Shown piece after piece: positions 54,472-64,000 of a stretch of DNA of 64,000 bases. The notes beneath the pieces are model-generated. The model saw only the letters and a program-made list of their open reading frames with translations. It searched no databases and was not told the origin of the DNA. Positions within the stretch are counted from its first letter, which is position 1; each line of letters starts with the position of its first letter. The translations under genes were made by a program, and so were the position numbers. The DNA comes from Prunus persica (Eukaryota > Streptophyta > Magnoliopsida > Rosales > Rosaceae), in NCBI RefSeq assembly GCF_000346465.2, contig NC_034011.1:23510264-23574263 (forward strand), given 5' to 3'.

Positions 54472-56472
54472 TGATTGTATTTGTATATGTATATATATAA
54501 GTCACAAAACATCAAAAGCTAATGCTTTCTTTCTCCCCTCTCTTTTGGGTATACTCCCTCATGCAATAGAATAAGGTGATTAAGGAGGGCCTTCCTCCCC
54601 TGTTTTGGATAATTTGCCTCCCTAACTTTGATTCTCTCTCTCTCTCTCTCTCTCATACACAAACAATCACTCATAGAATCATATTATTCATAACATTGTA
54701 ATATCAAGAAAACAAGGTGTGAATTTTTCCAAGATTACAATCTTTGGAGAGAGGTTATTAATTTCCCTCCATGTTTTTGTTTTCCATATATGCATAAGCA
54801 GCTAAGCATCTAGATAGCTAGAATATGAATATGCCCCAAAACTACTTTCTTTCTTGCCCAAGCTTCTGGATCCTTTGAAGCATAGAATTTGAAATCCCAA
54901 ATAGCACAAAGATGCAAAAAGAAGCAAGAACCCATGTGAATACATATATTTGCACCATTTTCTTATCCCCTCTCAACTTTAGTGTGTGGACATAAAATAT
55001 GAAACGTGGTTAAAATTTGGAACTTAAGCAATTCCCTTCGGTTGTCGTCATGCATTTTTGTTTTCATGCATCTTCTACTACTTTCCGACCTAATGCGGAA
55101 GAAATCCCATGTCATTCCACCTCATCAAGATAAATAAACACATACATCATCTGCAAACAAATGTTCCATTTGATCGAAGTCATTGAGATTAACGCAATAA
55201 AATTAGGTCATAGAATGAGATATATGGAGGACAGAAGCAAGAGACAGAAAGTTCACTCATCATTTCAAAGGCTTACATTATTATTTCCTGAAAAGCAACT
55301 CCACATTCATTTTCCACTACATTTAGGGCTAAGGTTGTCCACATATTACACTGAAAAAGGTTTCAAAAAGAGTTTTTTATCTTCTTCTTTTTTCGCAAAA
55401 GGGTGAACGAATGAGTCATAGGACCACGAATCAATATAAATGGATAAAGTGATAGAAAACAGAAGAAAGTGATAGAAGGCACTCTAGAAAATGTTTCATT
55501 AAGTTGGTTGTCTTTATTTGGTTTTAGTATCAATCATTCTATATGAGAAAATTGTTACGAAATATAGTGATTTATTAGTTACCAAATTCCCGTTTAATAT
55601 TCGTTTTATATATGTACATATGTATTTTTTAAAACATTTCCGGTTTTCGTACATATCTCAAAGACTCGATAAAATAAATATTTTTAAAAATCAAATGTAA
55701 AATACACATTATACACATACATAGTATTCTTCATGTTTAATACATGTATATTTATAAAATCTTCAATCATATGTATAAAATTCACATATTATACATGTAT
55801 TTTTTCACATATTATTGAATAAAAATAATATATATTAAATATTAAGGAGTGGCCAAACTTTTAATTTGTATTTTGTAAAAAATTTATCAAATAAAACACG
55901 TACTTCTCCCGGTTTTTACTACCTATAGGCCTGATACTTTATAGATATTGAAAAGTCAAAGGTCAATTATTAGCGTGAATTTGATTATAAAAGAGCTAGC
56001 AGAGAAAGGGATACGAGAGTGACGTAAGAAATGGTCGAAAAGAAGAGCAGAATACATGAAATAATATTTTGAATATATAACGAAATACTATTGCAAAAAT
56101 AGACGAAAACAAGTAATAGGAATTGACCAACCTTCCTCAAATGAAATTATATTTATATGTGAAATCAAAAACAGTTTCAAATGTTTTAAGAATTTGTCTG
56201 CATTAAAACACAATCTGGACAATCAGATCTAAGATATATTTAGAAACATTTGTTGATCAAAATGCCTTGGTTTCATCTCAAGCTTGAGAAGATAATACCA
56301 TCTTTCTGCAAGAGAGCATGGACTATAAGAATGGTAGAGCTAAAGGACCGCATTCATTGCCAGTGCTCATGACTTCTTAACCCCTTGAAGATACTTGGTA
56401 CAAACACGATATCAGCATTTCCATTACTCTATGAAGGATTGAGGCATTCTTGATGTTTTTCGGCGATGTACA
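54472..56472. other. Intergenic, no gene seen
   Basis: AT-rich with many TATA-like strings (55680-55900). No recognisable coding region; the right end is the 3' flank of the BRCT-RING-PHD gene. Confidence 0.5.
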
Positions 56473-59400
56473 TCAATGGTTGAGAAGGTAGACCAGTCGG
56501 AGATCCTTGCAGTGAATGCACGTCCATGGAAATAAGGGAGGGTCCAGGCAGTAGGAATGGATGCACCGGCTGTGGCAGAGATTGCAAGCGACCAGAAGTT
56601 CTTCAGGTTCCCGACCACTACATGCAACACAAACAGTTCCTGATGGGGACTGTTTAACCCAAGAGGGCAATAAAAGAAAAAGAACAATTAGCCACAGAGA
56701 CTACCAAAACAGCAAAAGATTTTAAATTCAATATCCTGTAGTTAATATAATAGCACATAAGTATTAGGTTAAACAGCAAAAGAATTTAATCAGCAATCCT
56801 ATACTTAATATAACAGCACAAGAGTGTTTAGCTAATACCGCAGATTACTGATTTTTTTCAATTGGAAAGACAACTAATACATTCAACTCCTAACAAAAGT
56901 AAGCAGTCATGAAGCAGGAGTTAGATGTCACACAAAAAAGATTTCCCTACCGACATATTGCCAAATGATATACCAAGAGAGGTTTAAAACGAAGTTTACC
57001 TAGCACCAAGCTTACCAACACTCAGATGAGATCTAACGCCAAATCTAACAACAAGGGGAGTTTGCATACCTGAGCACCAAAATTGGGTATTCCTCGGTAA
57101 GTAGGAACTGGTATGTCCATTTTTGGGGCTGATGGAATGGTTTGGGAGTATATTTTCTGATCAATCATGTCAGCATCATCAACCTTGGTAATGCTTGTAA
57201 AACTAGCCTTGCATAAAGGGCATGTTGAATTCTTGCTCTTCGAACCCTACATGTAAACCATCACCCAATATGAATTGTGAATTGTGTACCCTTAGACGGT
57301 CAACAACGATTGGAACCAGAATGAAAATTTGTTTCAGAATTTAAGTAAACGCTATGAAAATTTAAAAAGCTTGCACAACCAACTATACAATTATAAAGTG
57401 AAGGAGAGCATAATTTTTTTTACCATATGACCAGCCCAGCTTTCAATGCATGAATAACAGAACCGATGACCACATGGCAAAATTCCTCTGGTTGAACTAA
57501 ATTCTGTCCAGCATATTACACATGATAACTCCATCGAAGGAGGAATTCTGGTGGCATCTTCAGTCCCAAACCTGTTTTTGAATTCCTCTTTCGAGTTCTC
57601 AACTTCAAAGCATCCATCTTGTGGAGTTCCCTCCAGAGAAGTTGGTGCATCGCCAACATATATATTTGGATCCTTGGAAGGAGATAGGTGATTCTCATCA
57701 ACCTCCAGAACACCTTTCAGACCCCGATTTCTGATTCGTCTTCGGATATGCAAACCATTGTCAGTTTTTCCTTCAGTTCCCAATATATTACCATTTCTTT
57801 CTTCACCTGAATCATCAGAAAGGACTGTGACAACGTCCTTATCCATATTCTGAAATCTGATTGGGTGGCACTCTTGATCAGAGTCTGAGAGTGCTGATTC
57901 TTTCGTATCTCTACCGATATTCCTTTTTGCAAGTCTTCTTCCTTTTCGTGAAGTTTCAGCCATGCTGCTTCCATTTCCACTGGAAATATCTCTTTTAGCT
58001 CTTGCCAAATATGTGGAAGACTCTTGAAGCTTCGCACCAAGAAAAAGAAAAGAAAAAGGAAAAAGGGTGTTAAGATTGCATAATGGTAGTGATTAATCTT
58101 AATTATCTGATATTGAAAATTGAAGGCCATACATTCATTGTTACTTGATCATAGAGCTATCAGGCCTTATAGAACATTTCGTAGAAATATGAAGCTTAAT
58201 TCCATAAACTTCTTTTGCTTGACAATTACATAAACACTTATCCATTAAAAAGAAATGCAAAAAAGCTTATAAGGGTCGCAACCCAAGTCCACAAACAATA
58301 TACAAGAGGAGACCACCAGAGGCAAAAGAAGAACGGAAAAAAAAAAAAGAAAAAAAAAAAGATGCATAAATAGGAGAGCGCATAAAATTAGTTGAATTTA
58401 TTACCTCCATTCTAAGTGATCTAGTTAAAGGAGGATCTTGAAAACAGGGTCTGCTACATGATCGCAGTTCTTGCTTTGAATTCCTTCTAACATGTTTCTG
58501 CTTTGACTTAAGAGAACTGTTGTTTTCTTTAAATTCAGGAAACAAATCCTACAGTAAATTCACATGAATAAGTATTATCAGATCATTCTGAACCAAACAA
58601 GCCTGCCGAAATGAGACATACAGAAATGCTTCAACGAAGGAATTCTACAGAAAACATGCACGATGAAATTAGTTGTAGAAGATAGATTTTTACGGAAGCT
58701 ACCTCGTTTAAAAGACATGAATCAGTCAAAACAGAACGGCGAGAAGCTCCACACCCCAACTCGATAATTTGTTCAGAGTCATCACAAACATTTGATTTGT
58801 CAGAAAGCACATTCCAGTTCTTAGTCGAGACACCCACCTTAGCAACAGGTGGAGGTTCTAGCAATAAGGGTCCGACTTCCTGTCCACTGCAAAGAATTGA
58901 AACCCAAAAGGCATCAATCCCTGATCACAAATTTATTTTGCAAGTAAAACACACAAATTAAGCAGCAGCAACAAGATTAAACTAGTATCTGGAAGTAACA
59001 GCTCACTTATGCTAACATCTATATCCCCTATCAAATCACTTATTGGTTATTGCTAAAAACTTAGATCCTAAACCAAGGAATATGGCACCTAATTAGCTCG
59101 CTGAAGCTAGCATCTTTAATCTCAAGTAAAGTTAAGTAAAATCAATGGAGTGAACAGCCGGCGAATGATGTAGGCAATTTAGAGTCTCAATTCGGAAAAA
59201 AGCAGTCATTTTTGCATTTTAAACTGGAAAATACTAACAACCCAGATGTAATCTAAAACACCATTTTGTAAAGAAATGGGAAACTAAGCAATTTAGGCAT
59301 ACCATTGCAGAATATAAGGACGCTCAGGAACTCGTTTTCCTTGCTTTATGCAATCCTCAATCCACCGATGGCTGAGAACTATCGTATTGAACTTGTGAGC

Positions 59401-59992
59401 GAGTTCGTATTTCTTTCCTTCGAACTTCCAACACACCTAATCACCACATCCAAACAACGCACCCATGAAAACAAATTTAATCACTTTGCCTAATTAGAAC
59501 AGATAATACATAAAAATGGGTTCTCAAACCAACCAAGTGAGTGGTGGATCGGGACAGCGCACCGACATAGCTCGCGCCGGCATGAGAGATGAGCTTGATA
59601 AGGTTGAAGCGGTCCGAGCCGTGGTACCCACTCACGGTTGCGATCACCGATTCCATGCCTTGAATTGGAGACCCCATAGCCTCTGCAAATATACGAACAC
59701 TTTAGCAATTGGATCTTTGTAAAATCAAAGATTCCACGAACCAAATCGATGGGTATATACAAATGCAAAAATAAAATATTAAAATCTTACTCTGTTAACG
59801 CATAAAGAGAAAATTAAATAAACATTTAAAATTGCTAGATCAGGAAACTTCAGAGCAACCCTAATGGCCTAATCTGACAGAATATGCTTCGAATCGAGCT
59901 TAGTAAGGGTTTTGGAGAGAGAGAGAGAGAGAGAGAGAGGGAGTTTCACCGTGAGATTGGGTACGGCGAAGGGGGTGGTGTTGCTCAGCCAT
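56473..59992 (-). CDS. BRCT-RING-PHD domain protein (eight exons, 537 aa)
   Basis: Exons 59950-59992, 59534-59682, 59303-59436, 58703-58886, 58405-58548, 57424-58029, 57070-57246, 56473-56649; phases agree throughout. The N terminus ([15 protein letters not shown]) leads into one BRCT domain, about residues 15-110: [37 protein letters not shown], and the typical [17 protein letters not shown] long charged linker with a basic stretch follows. A RING finger is at about 386-436 ([29 protein letters not shown], then CPLCKASF across an exon border), and a PHD-like finger at about 485-528 ([38 protein letters not shown]). RING implies ubiquitin ligase activity, BRCT phosphopeptide binding and PHD histone binding, so a nuclear chromatin or DNA-damage role is likely but inferred. 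The order differs from BRCA1/BARD1, where BRCT is C-terminal. Confidence 0.88.
59918..59940. repeat. (GA)n tract in first intron
   Basis: GA run just inside intron 1 of the BRCT-RING-PHD gene. Confidence 0.85.
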
Positions 59993-60170
59993 AATAAAAT
60001 GATTTGGCGGGAAATTCGAAAATTTTGAAATCTTCCAGAGACGAAGGAGAGGGCCAATGTCTTCATAAATGCCGCGGATCTGGGCCCTACCCGAAACCAC
60101 TCTATACACACCCAATAGCGATATTTGGACACCCAACACCCAATTTTTTGTCTAATTTGCCCCAACAACT

Positions 60171-61007
60171 GGGGATGGCAATGGGTCAAATCGAGGGTGG
60201 GTATGGCATTCCCATCCTCATTCCTGTTAAGCTTTTTTTTCCATTTCCGCCTTCATACTTGCAATATTCATATTAGGGATTCGCCATCCCCACCTTCGTT
60301 GGGGAATGGATTCCCCGACCCGTCCTATTACGGAAGAAAAAAACTAATATATAACTACTTTGTTGAAGAAAAAAAAGTAAATTTAAGTTTAACAACAACA
60401 AAAGTTTCACTTTTGAAAAAAGCCAAAGCTTTTTCAAAAAAGACAAAAAAACCTCTGAACTTTCAAATCAAAAACATACAAATATAAATGATTCTTTAGG
60501 AAATCCAAAAATAAATAAGGGCAATTTTGTCTATTTTGGCTTCTTTTAAAAAATTTCTCTCTCCTTTGGTCTTTTTCAAAGTCTCCCAAAAAAAAAAAGT
60601 ACTAATTCAAGATAATGAATATATATAGTATATACTTATAACTTATAAAACAATATAAGAATGTTTATATATGTATTGAAAGTTAACTAAATAAATAAGT
60701 AGTGTGGTTTAAGATTTGTATATATTATATAAGTATATAATATAATATAATAAAATATAAAACTTAGTCGGTACAATCACTTTAATAATATATTTATATA
60801 TACCATAATATATATATTCTAAACGGGAAGGGTTCAGGTTGCGGATTAAAATATCATCCCCGCGCCGCGCTCCGCCCCCCCCCCAACACCACCATACCAA
60901 AAAAATTCTGCGTACTCATCCCCATATTCCTTTTTTGTCCTTCATACCCGACCCATTAGGGTCGAATCCCCACGAAGACCCTTACCCTTGGGGAAAATTG
61001 CCATCCC
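60171..61007. mobile_element. Possible TIR element (MITE / hAT-like)
   Basis: The sequence starts GGGGATGGCAAT and ends ATTGCCATCCC, so it has a terminal inverted repeat of about 11 bp. Inside are mirrored ATTCCCCGACCCG-like and CCCGACCCATTAGGG-like blocks and a very AT-rich centre. The flanks CAACAACT and CTACAACT match at 7 of 8 bases but are offset from the right end by two bases, so the target duplication is doubtful. No coding sequence. Confidence 0.4.
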
Positions 61008-61478
61008 TACCTACAACTTACTTGGTTAAAAAAAATATATATATATATATTAACGCAGCATATGACTTGCAATTTTAGAAATACTAAATTTGTTATACTT
61101 GAGAGTCTTAATGTGCATATGGTTCTATGTAGCCTCGATGCTCTCCTTCGCTTAGGGATCCAATTTGATAATCTCTGAAACACTAATGATTGTGGAAGGA
61201 GCGACTGAAAACCATATTCTTCTCATTTAACACCACGTCCGTTGCCCACAGCACAACTGGTTACAGAATACCTGTTTTGTTTTTTTTTTCTTTTCCCCAA
61301 CCACATACAAGATTCAAGAATCAAGAAAGAAGCTGAAGACCATAAATAAAGATTCAGATAGCCAACTCAGGCAAAAAACACAACGTAACAGGCGATCGGA
61401 GATTTAGTGGAGTGGATATCCTAACAACTACATTACTTCTTAGACAATTTCATTGATAATTTGGGTAATGACTTGAGC
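61008..61478. other. Intergenic / 3' flank of FLX-like gene
   Basis: 3' UTR and flank of the minus-strand FLX-like gene. Nothing else recognised. Confidence 0.5.
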
Positions 61479-63636
61479 TCATCTTCGAACAGGGTTGCCC
61501 CCTCCCCCTCCTCGTGGTGGTGGTGCCTCATACCCACTTCCACCACGAGCAGGTGGTGTTGCGGAACCATAAGGCGCATTGCTTGTAGGCATATGTCCTT
61601 GAGGACCAGCAGCACCTCTAGACTGTGCATCATAGTTGACACCTCGGGATGGATCGTAACCGGGTCCTCTTTGCACTTCATAATTTGGTCTTTGTACATC
61701 ATATCCAGGTCTCTGTGCATCATAGGGAGCTCCTCTTTGTGCATCATAACCAGGTCCTCTCTGTGCATCATAACCAGATCCTCCAGAGGCATCATAACCA
61801 GGCCCTCTTGGTGCATCATAAACAGTCCTTCCAGGTGGTCCAGGTTGAGCTCCCACTAATGGAGGAGTTCCAGCAGCTGTAGCACCACCACCTGCAGCAG
61901 CAGCAGGAGGAGGGAAGGGGGCACGTCCCTGTTATACAAAATACAGAGTAAAAGTGCGTAAGCTTTCATTTGAATCACTCTGGAGGCAGTGAGGATATAA
62001 ATGTTTAATTGAAAAAAAAAAATTAAAAGCAAGATCGCACAACAAATTCTTAAGAGGTTATCAGCAACCATATTCTACCAGGTCTTACATAACTGAAAGT
62101 TAATACTTGGTTTTTGCGACTGAATTGAAGTTGTTTTAGTGTTCCAGTAATAAGGTGTGATAAAACGTTGTATGGTTGTCACCTACACATTATTTTCCAG
62201 CAAATACCTTCTGACTCTGATTTCACTTCTGGCAAGGAACACCTTTCGAGAAAAATGCAAGCAAAAATAAAAGATTTTTGACAACCGCTGATACAATTTC
62301 TAGCCTCCATTTAGTCATGATTCATAAAATGAAAATTTGAGCTTCAAGTATTTTCAATAAGGCTTCAATCTGATGAGCATGGTGGTATTGACATGACGAT
62401 AAACTACTCTGATAAGTATTCAAGCAATAGTCTTGTGTCAGTGTGTGGATGGATAAGCCATTGCTTTTCACCAAGACATACTATGTTATTGCAAAAAGCC
62501 AATCCCAGCTCACACAATAAGGACTTAAACAACCTGGCATAGTACCATAATTTTAGAATTTGAAGGAGAAAAGTAAAAGAATAAGATAAAAACTAACAAA
62601 AGTCAAGATGTGCAAGATGACATACCTGGGGAACACCATAGCTATCTTCATAAGCATTTTGTCCTATTGCGTGCCCAGTAGACTCATTTTCATTATTTCC
62701 AGGAGTTCCATAATAAGGAGCACCTACATTTCATTGCCCCAGAGAAGCCATCCACAACGTATTAAAGATCAAGGTAAAGAGTATCCAAACGACCTCAAAT
62801 AAAACGAATTAAGTTTACCAGTTCTTCTATCAACATTAGAATTATTCAGCAACTCTGCTCGGAGCTTTTCCACCTCCCTAGCCATGGTAACATAGTTCTT
62901 CTCCATGACCTGAAGCGATTCAAGGTGGTCATTGTATAATTTCTTTTCGTAGTCATAAGTCGCCCTGCACAGTTCAAAACAACAGAAAATGACGATGGGT
63001 TTTGCATAAGTGAAAAACCAAACGGACCCAAGTAAAAAGCATACAGGCGTTGAAGTTTGAAGATATGAAAAATAGAACATAAAACACAAACCTGCAATGC
63101 TGATATTCCTGCCTCAGGCTATCAAGCTGTGATACCAAAGCAGGAATCTGCTGCACATCTGTATGAGCCCTCTGAAGATCCTGACTGAGTTGTTGCACTT
63201 TGGCAATGAGTTCTTGCCTTGACACAACCAAGTTTTGGGCTTCAGCTCCAGCCTGCTGTAGCTCCAACTTAACAGGCTCTGCTGACTTCAGCTCAGCTTC
63301 CATCTTGGCTATTTTATCCACAAGGCCCCTCATCTGCTGTTCTCTCTCAGACTTGATAGCACCTATCTGGGCATGCAATATCTGCAACTCATGTTGAGCA
63401 CCTGCCAGTTCTTGTCTCAAGGTTCCATGTGTGGCAGCAAGTCTCTGGTTCTCAGTTACAAGCCTTTCCATCTCGACATGTTGTGCAGCCAACTTCTGCT
63501 CCATAACTTGTGGAGGAGGCAACATATCAAATGGAGGATAGGCACCATGGGGCGGGCGTATGCCCGGACCAAACGGGTCGGGTCCGGGAAGTGGTCGACG
63601 AAGATGAGCAGGTGGAATTCGACCTTTGCTTCCCAT
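61479..63636 (-). CDS. FLXL2: FLX-like protein (FLXL2 type), four coding exons, 412 aa
   Basis: Exons 63092-63636, 62819-62964, 62626-62723 and 61479-61928, with agreeing phases. The start MGSKGRIPPAHLRRPLPGPD and the FDMLPPPQVMEQKLA motif are typical of FLOWERING LOCUS C EXPRESSOR-like proteins; my recollection of the family places it nearest FLXL2. Residues about 50-230 form a long coiled coil (MERLVTENQRLAATHGTLRQ, VQQIPALVSQLDSLRQEY, YDYEKKLYNDHLESLQVMEK). The C-terminal third is low-complexity: Gly/Pro/Ala-rich, then degenerate GYDAQRGP repeats. FLX acts with FRIGIDA in the complex activating FLC; FLX-like members may act elsewhere. The ATG at 63636 has an in-frame non-ATG extension upstream that I exclude. 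A splice acceptor just before it (TTATGCAG at about 63681) suggests an untranslated first exon to the right. Confidence 0.9.
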
Positions 63637-63681
63637 TTTCACCAATTCACTCAAACCCTCCTAACAATTGACAAATTTTCC

Positions 63682-64000
63682 TGCATAATCAAAACTACAC
63701 TATAAGAATCACAGCAATCTTGCAAACATTTTTCTTTAGATTTCTAAAATAGGATTGCTTTCTAGAATCACAGCGCGTGGGTGTCTTCGAATCGACGGGC
63801 AAACTTTATATTAACATGTCAAGCACAATGACAGGAGTGTTTTTGGTTCTTGGACTCCGGCCACGGCCAACCCGTGAGAGTTTTGGCCGGAGCTTCCCGA
63901 GCTCAGGCGGGCGGCTATAGCCGTCAACTGCGTCGATTAAGATAGGGGAAGATATATGGAGGATAGGGATACCTTTTCCAAGTGGTGGCACGGCCTGAGG
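63682..64000 (-). other. 5' region of FLX-like gene
   Basis: Likely holds the 5' UTR intron of the minus-strand FLX-like gene. An open frame on the minus strand (63806-63991) is not recognised and may be chance or a neighbouring exon. Confidence 0.35.

Noticed and set aside
61433..61819. Met/His-rich open frame overlapping the FLX-like last exon
   Set aside because: It is a same-strand shadow frame of the GYDAQR repeat; the FLX frame explains the sequence with agreeing splice phases.
63806..63991. 61-codon minus-strand frame as a gene upstream of the FLX-like gene
   Set aside because: No recognisable domain and no splice evidence; may be chance in GC-richer promoter DNA.

Overview
This window is plant nuclear DNA. 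The genes have spliced GT-AG introns and AT-rich intergenic DNA, and the families are plant ones: TBL O-acetyltransferases, FLX-like proteins, legumain/VPE and GH81 glucanases. The transposons are also plant types (LINE with RNase H, CACTA, Pack-MULE, Copia, Gypsy). The coding style resembles a woody rosid, possibly Rosaceae such as Prunus, but that is impression only. One 100-N scaffold gap lies at 14537-14636.

Layout. 1-0.4 kb: last exon of a gene for a C-terminally membrane-anchored protein. 0.8-6.8 kb: a minus-strand GH81 endo-beta-1,3-glucanase cluster with two intact genes around one C-terminal pseudogene fragment. 7.5-11.7 kb: a LINE broken by one base, with its poly(A) tail. 12.7-17.9 kb: two decayed vacuolar processing enzyme (legumain) pseudogenes; the first is split by a palindromic element built like two LTRs placed tail to tail, with a perfect 5-bp target duplication. 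18.8-21.0 kb: a six-exon coiled-coil, tail-anchored protein gene. 21.5-22.9 and 32.0-34.8 kb: two minus-strand TBL (DUF231) polysaccharide O-acetyltransferase genes. Between them are a plastid 16S rRNA insertion (24.3 kb), a head-to-head pair of small genes resembling His-phosphotransfer proteins that lack the phospho-accepting His (26.3-28.9 kb), and Copia debris (30.4-31.4 kb).

36.07-36.90 kb is a Pack-MULE with 9-bp target duplications, carrying a captured GT14/Core-2 glycosyltransferase fragment in both inverted arms. 55 bp further on, 36950-50336, is a complete 13.4-kb CACTA transposon with matching termini and a 3-bp CAA target duplication. It encodes an apparently intact TNPD-like transposase (1062 aa) and a second gene (En/Spm TNPA-like plus Ulp1/C48 protease) carrying three in-frame stops. 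It also carries a captured fragment of the proteasome gene RPN6. Its noncoding DNA is saturated with ACGACG/CGTCGT motifs, while its coding exons largely lack them. This is the most unusual system in the window: the motif layout suggests an element-wide binding platform rather than only the usual subterminal sites.

50.3-56.3 kb: a Gypsy gag relic, simple repeats and a 66-codon gene. 56.5-60.0 kb: an eight-exon BRCT-RING-PHD gene (minus). 60.2-61.0 kb: a possible TIR element. 61.5-63.6 kb: an FLX-like (FLXL2-type) gene (minus).
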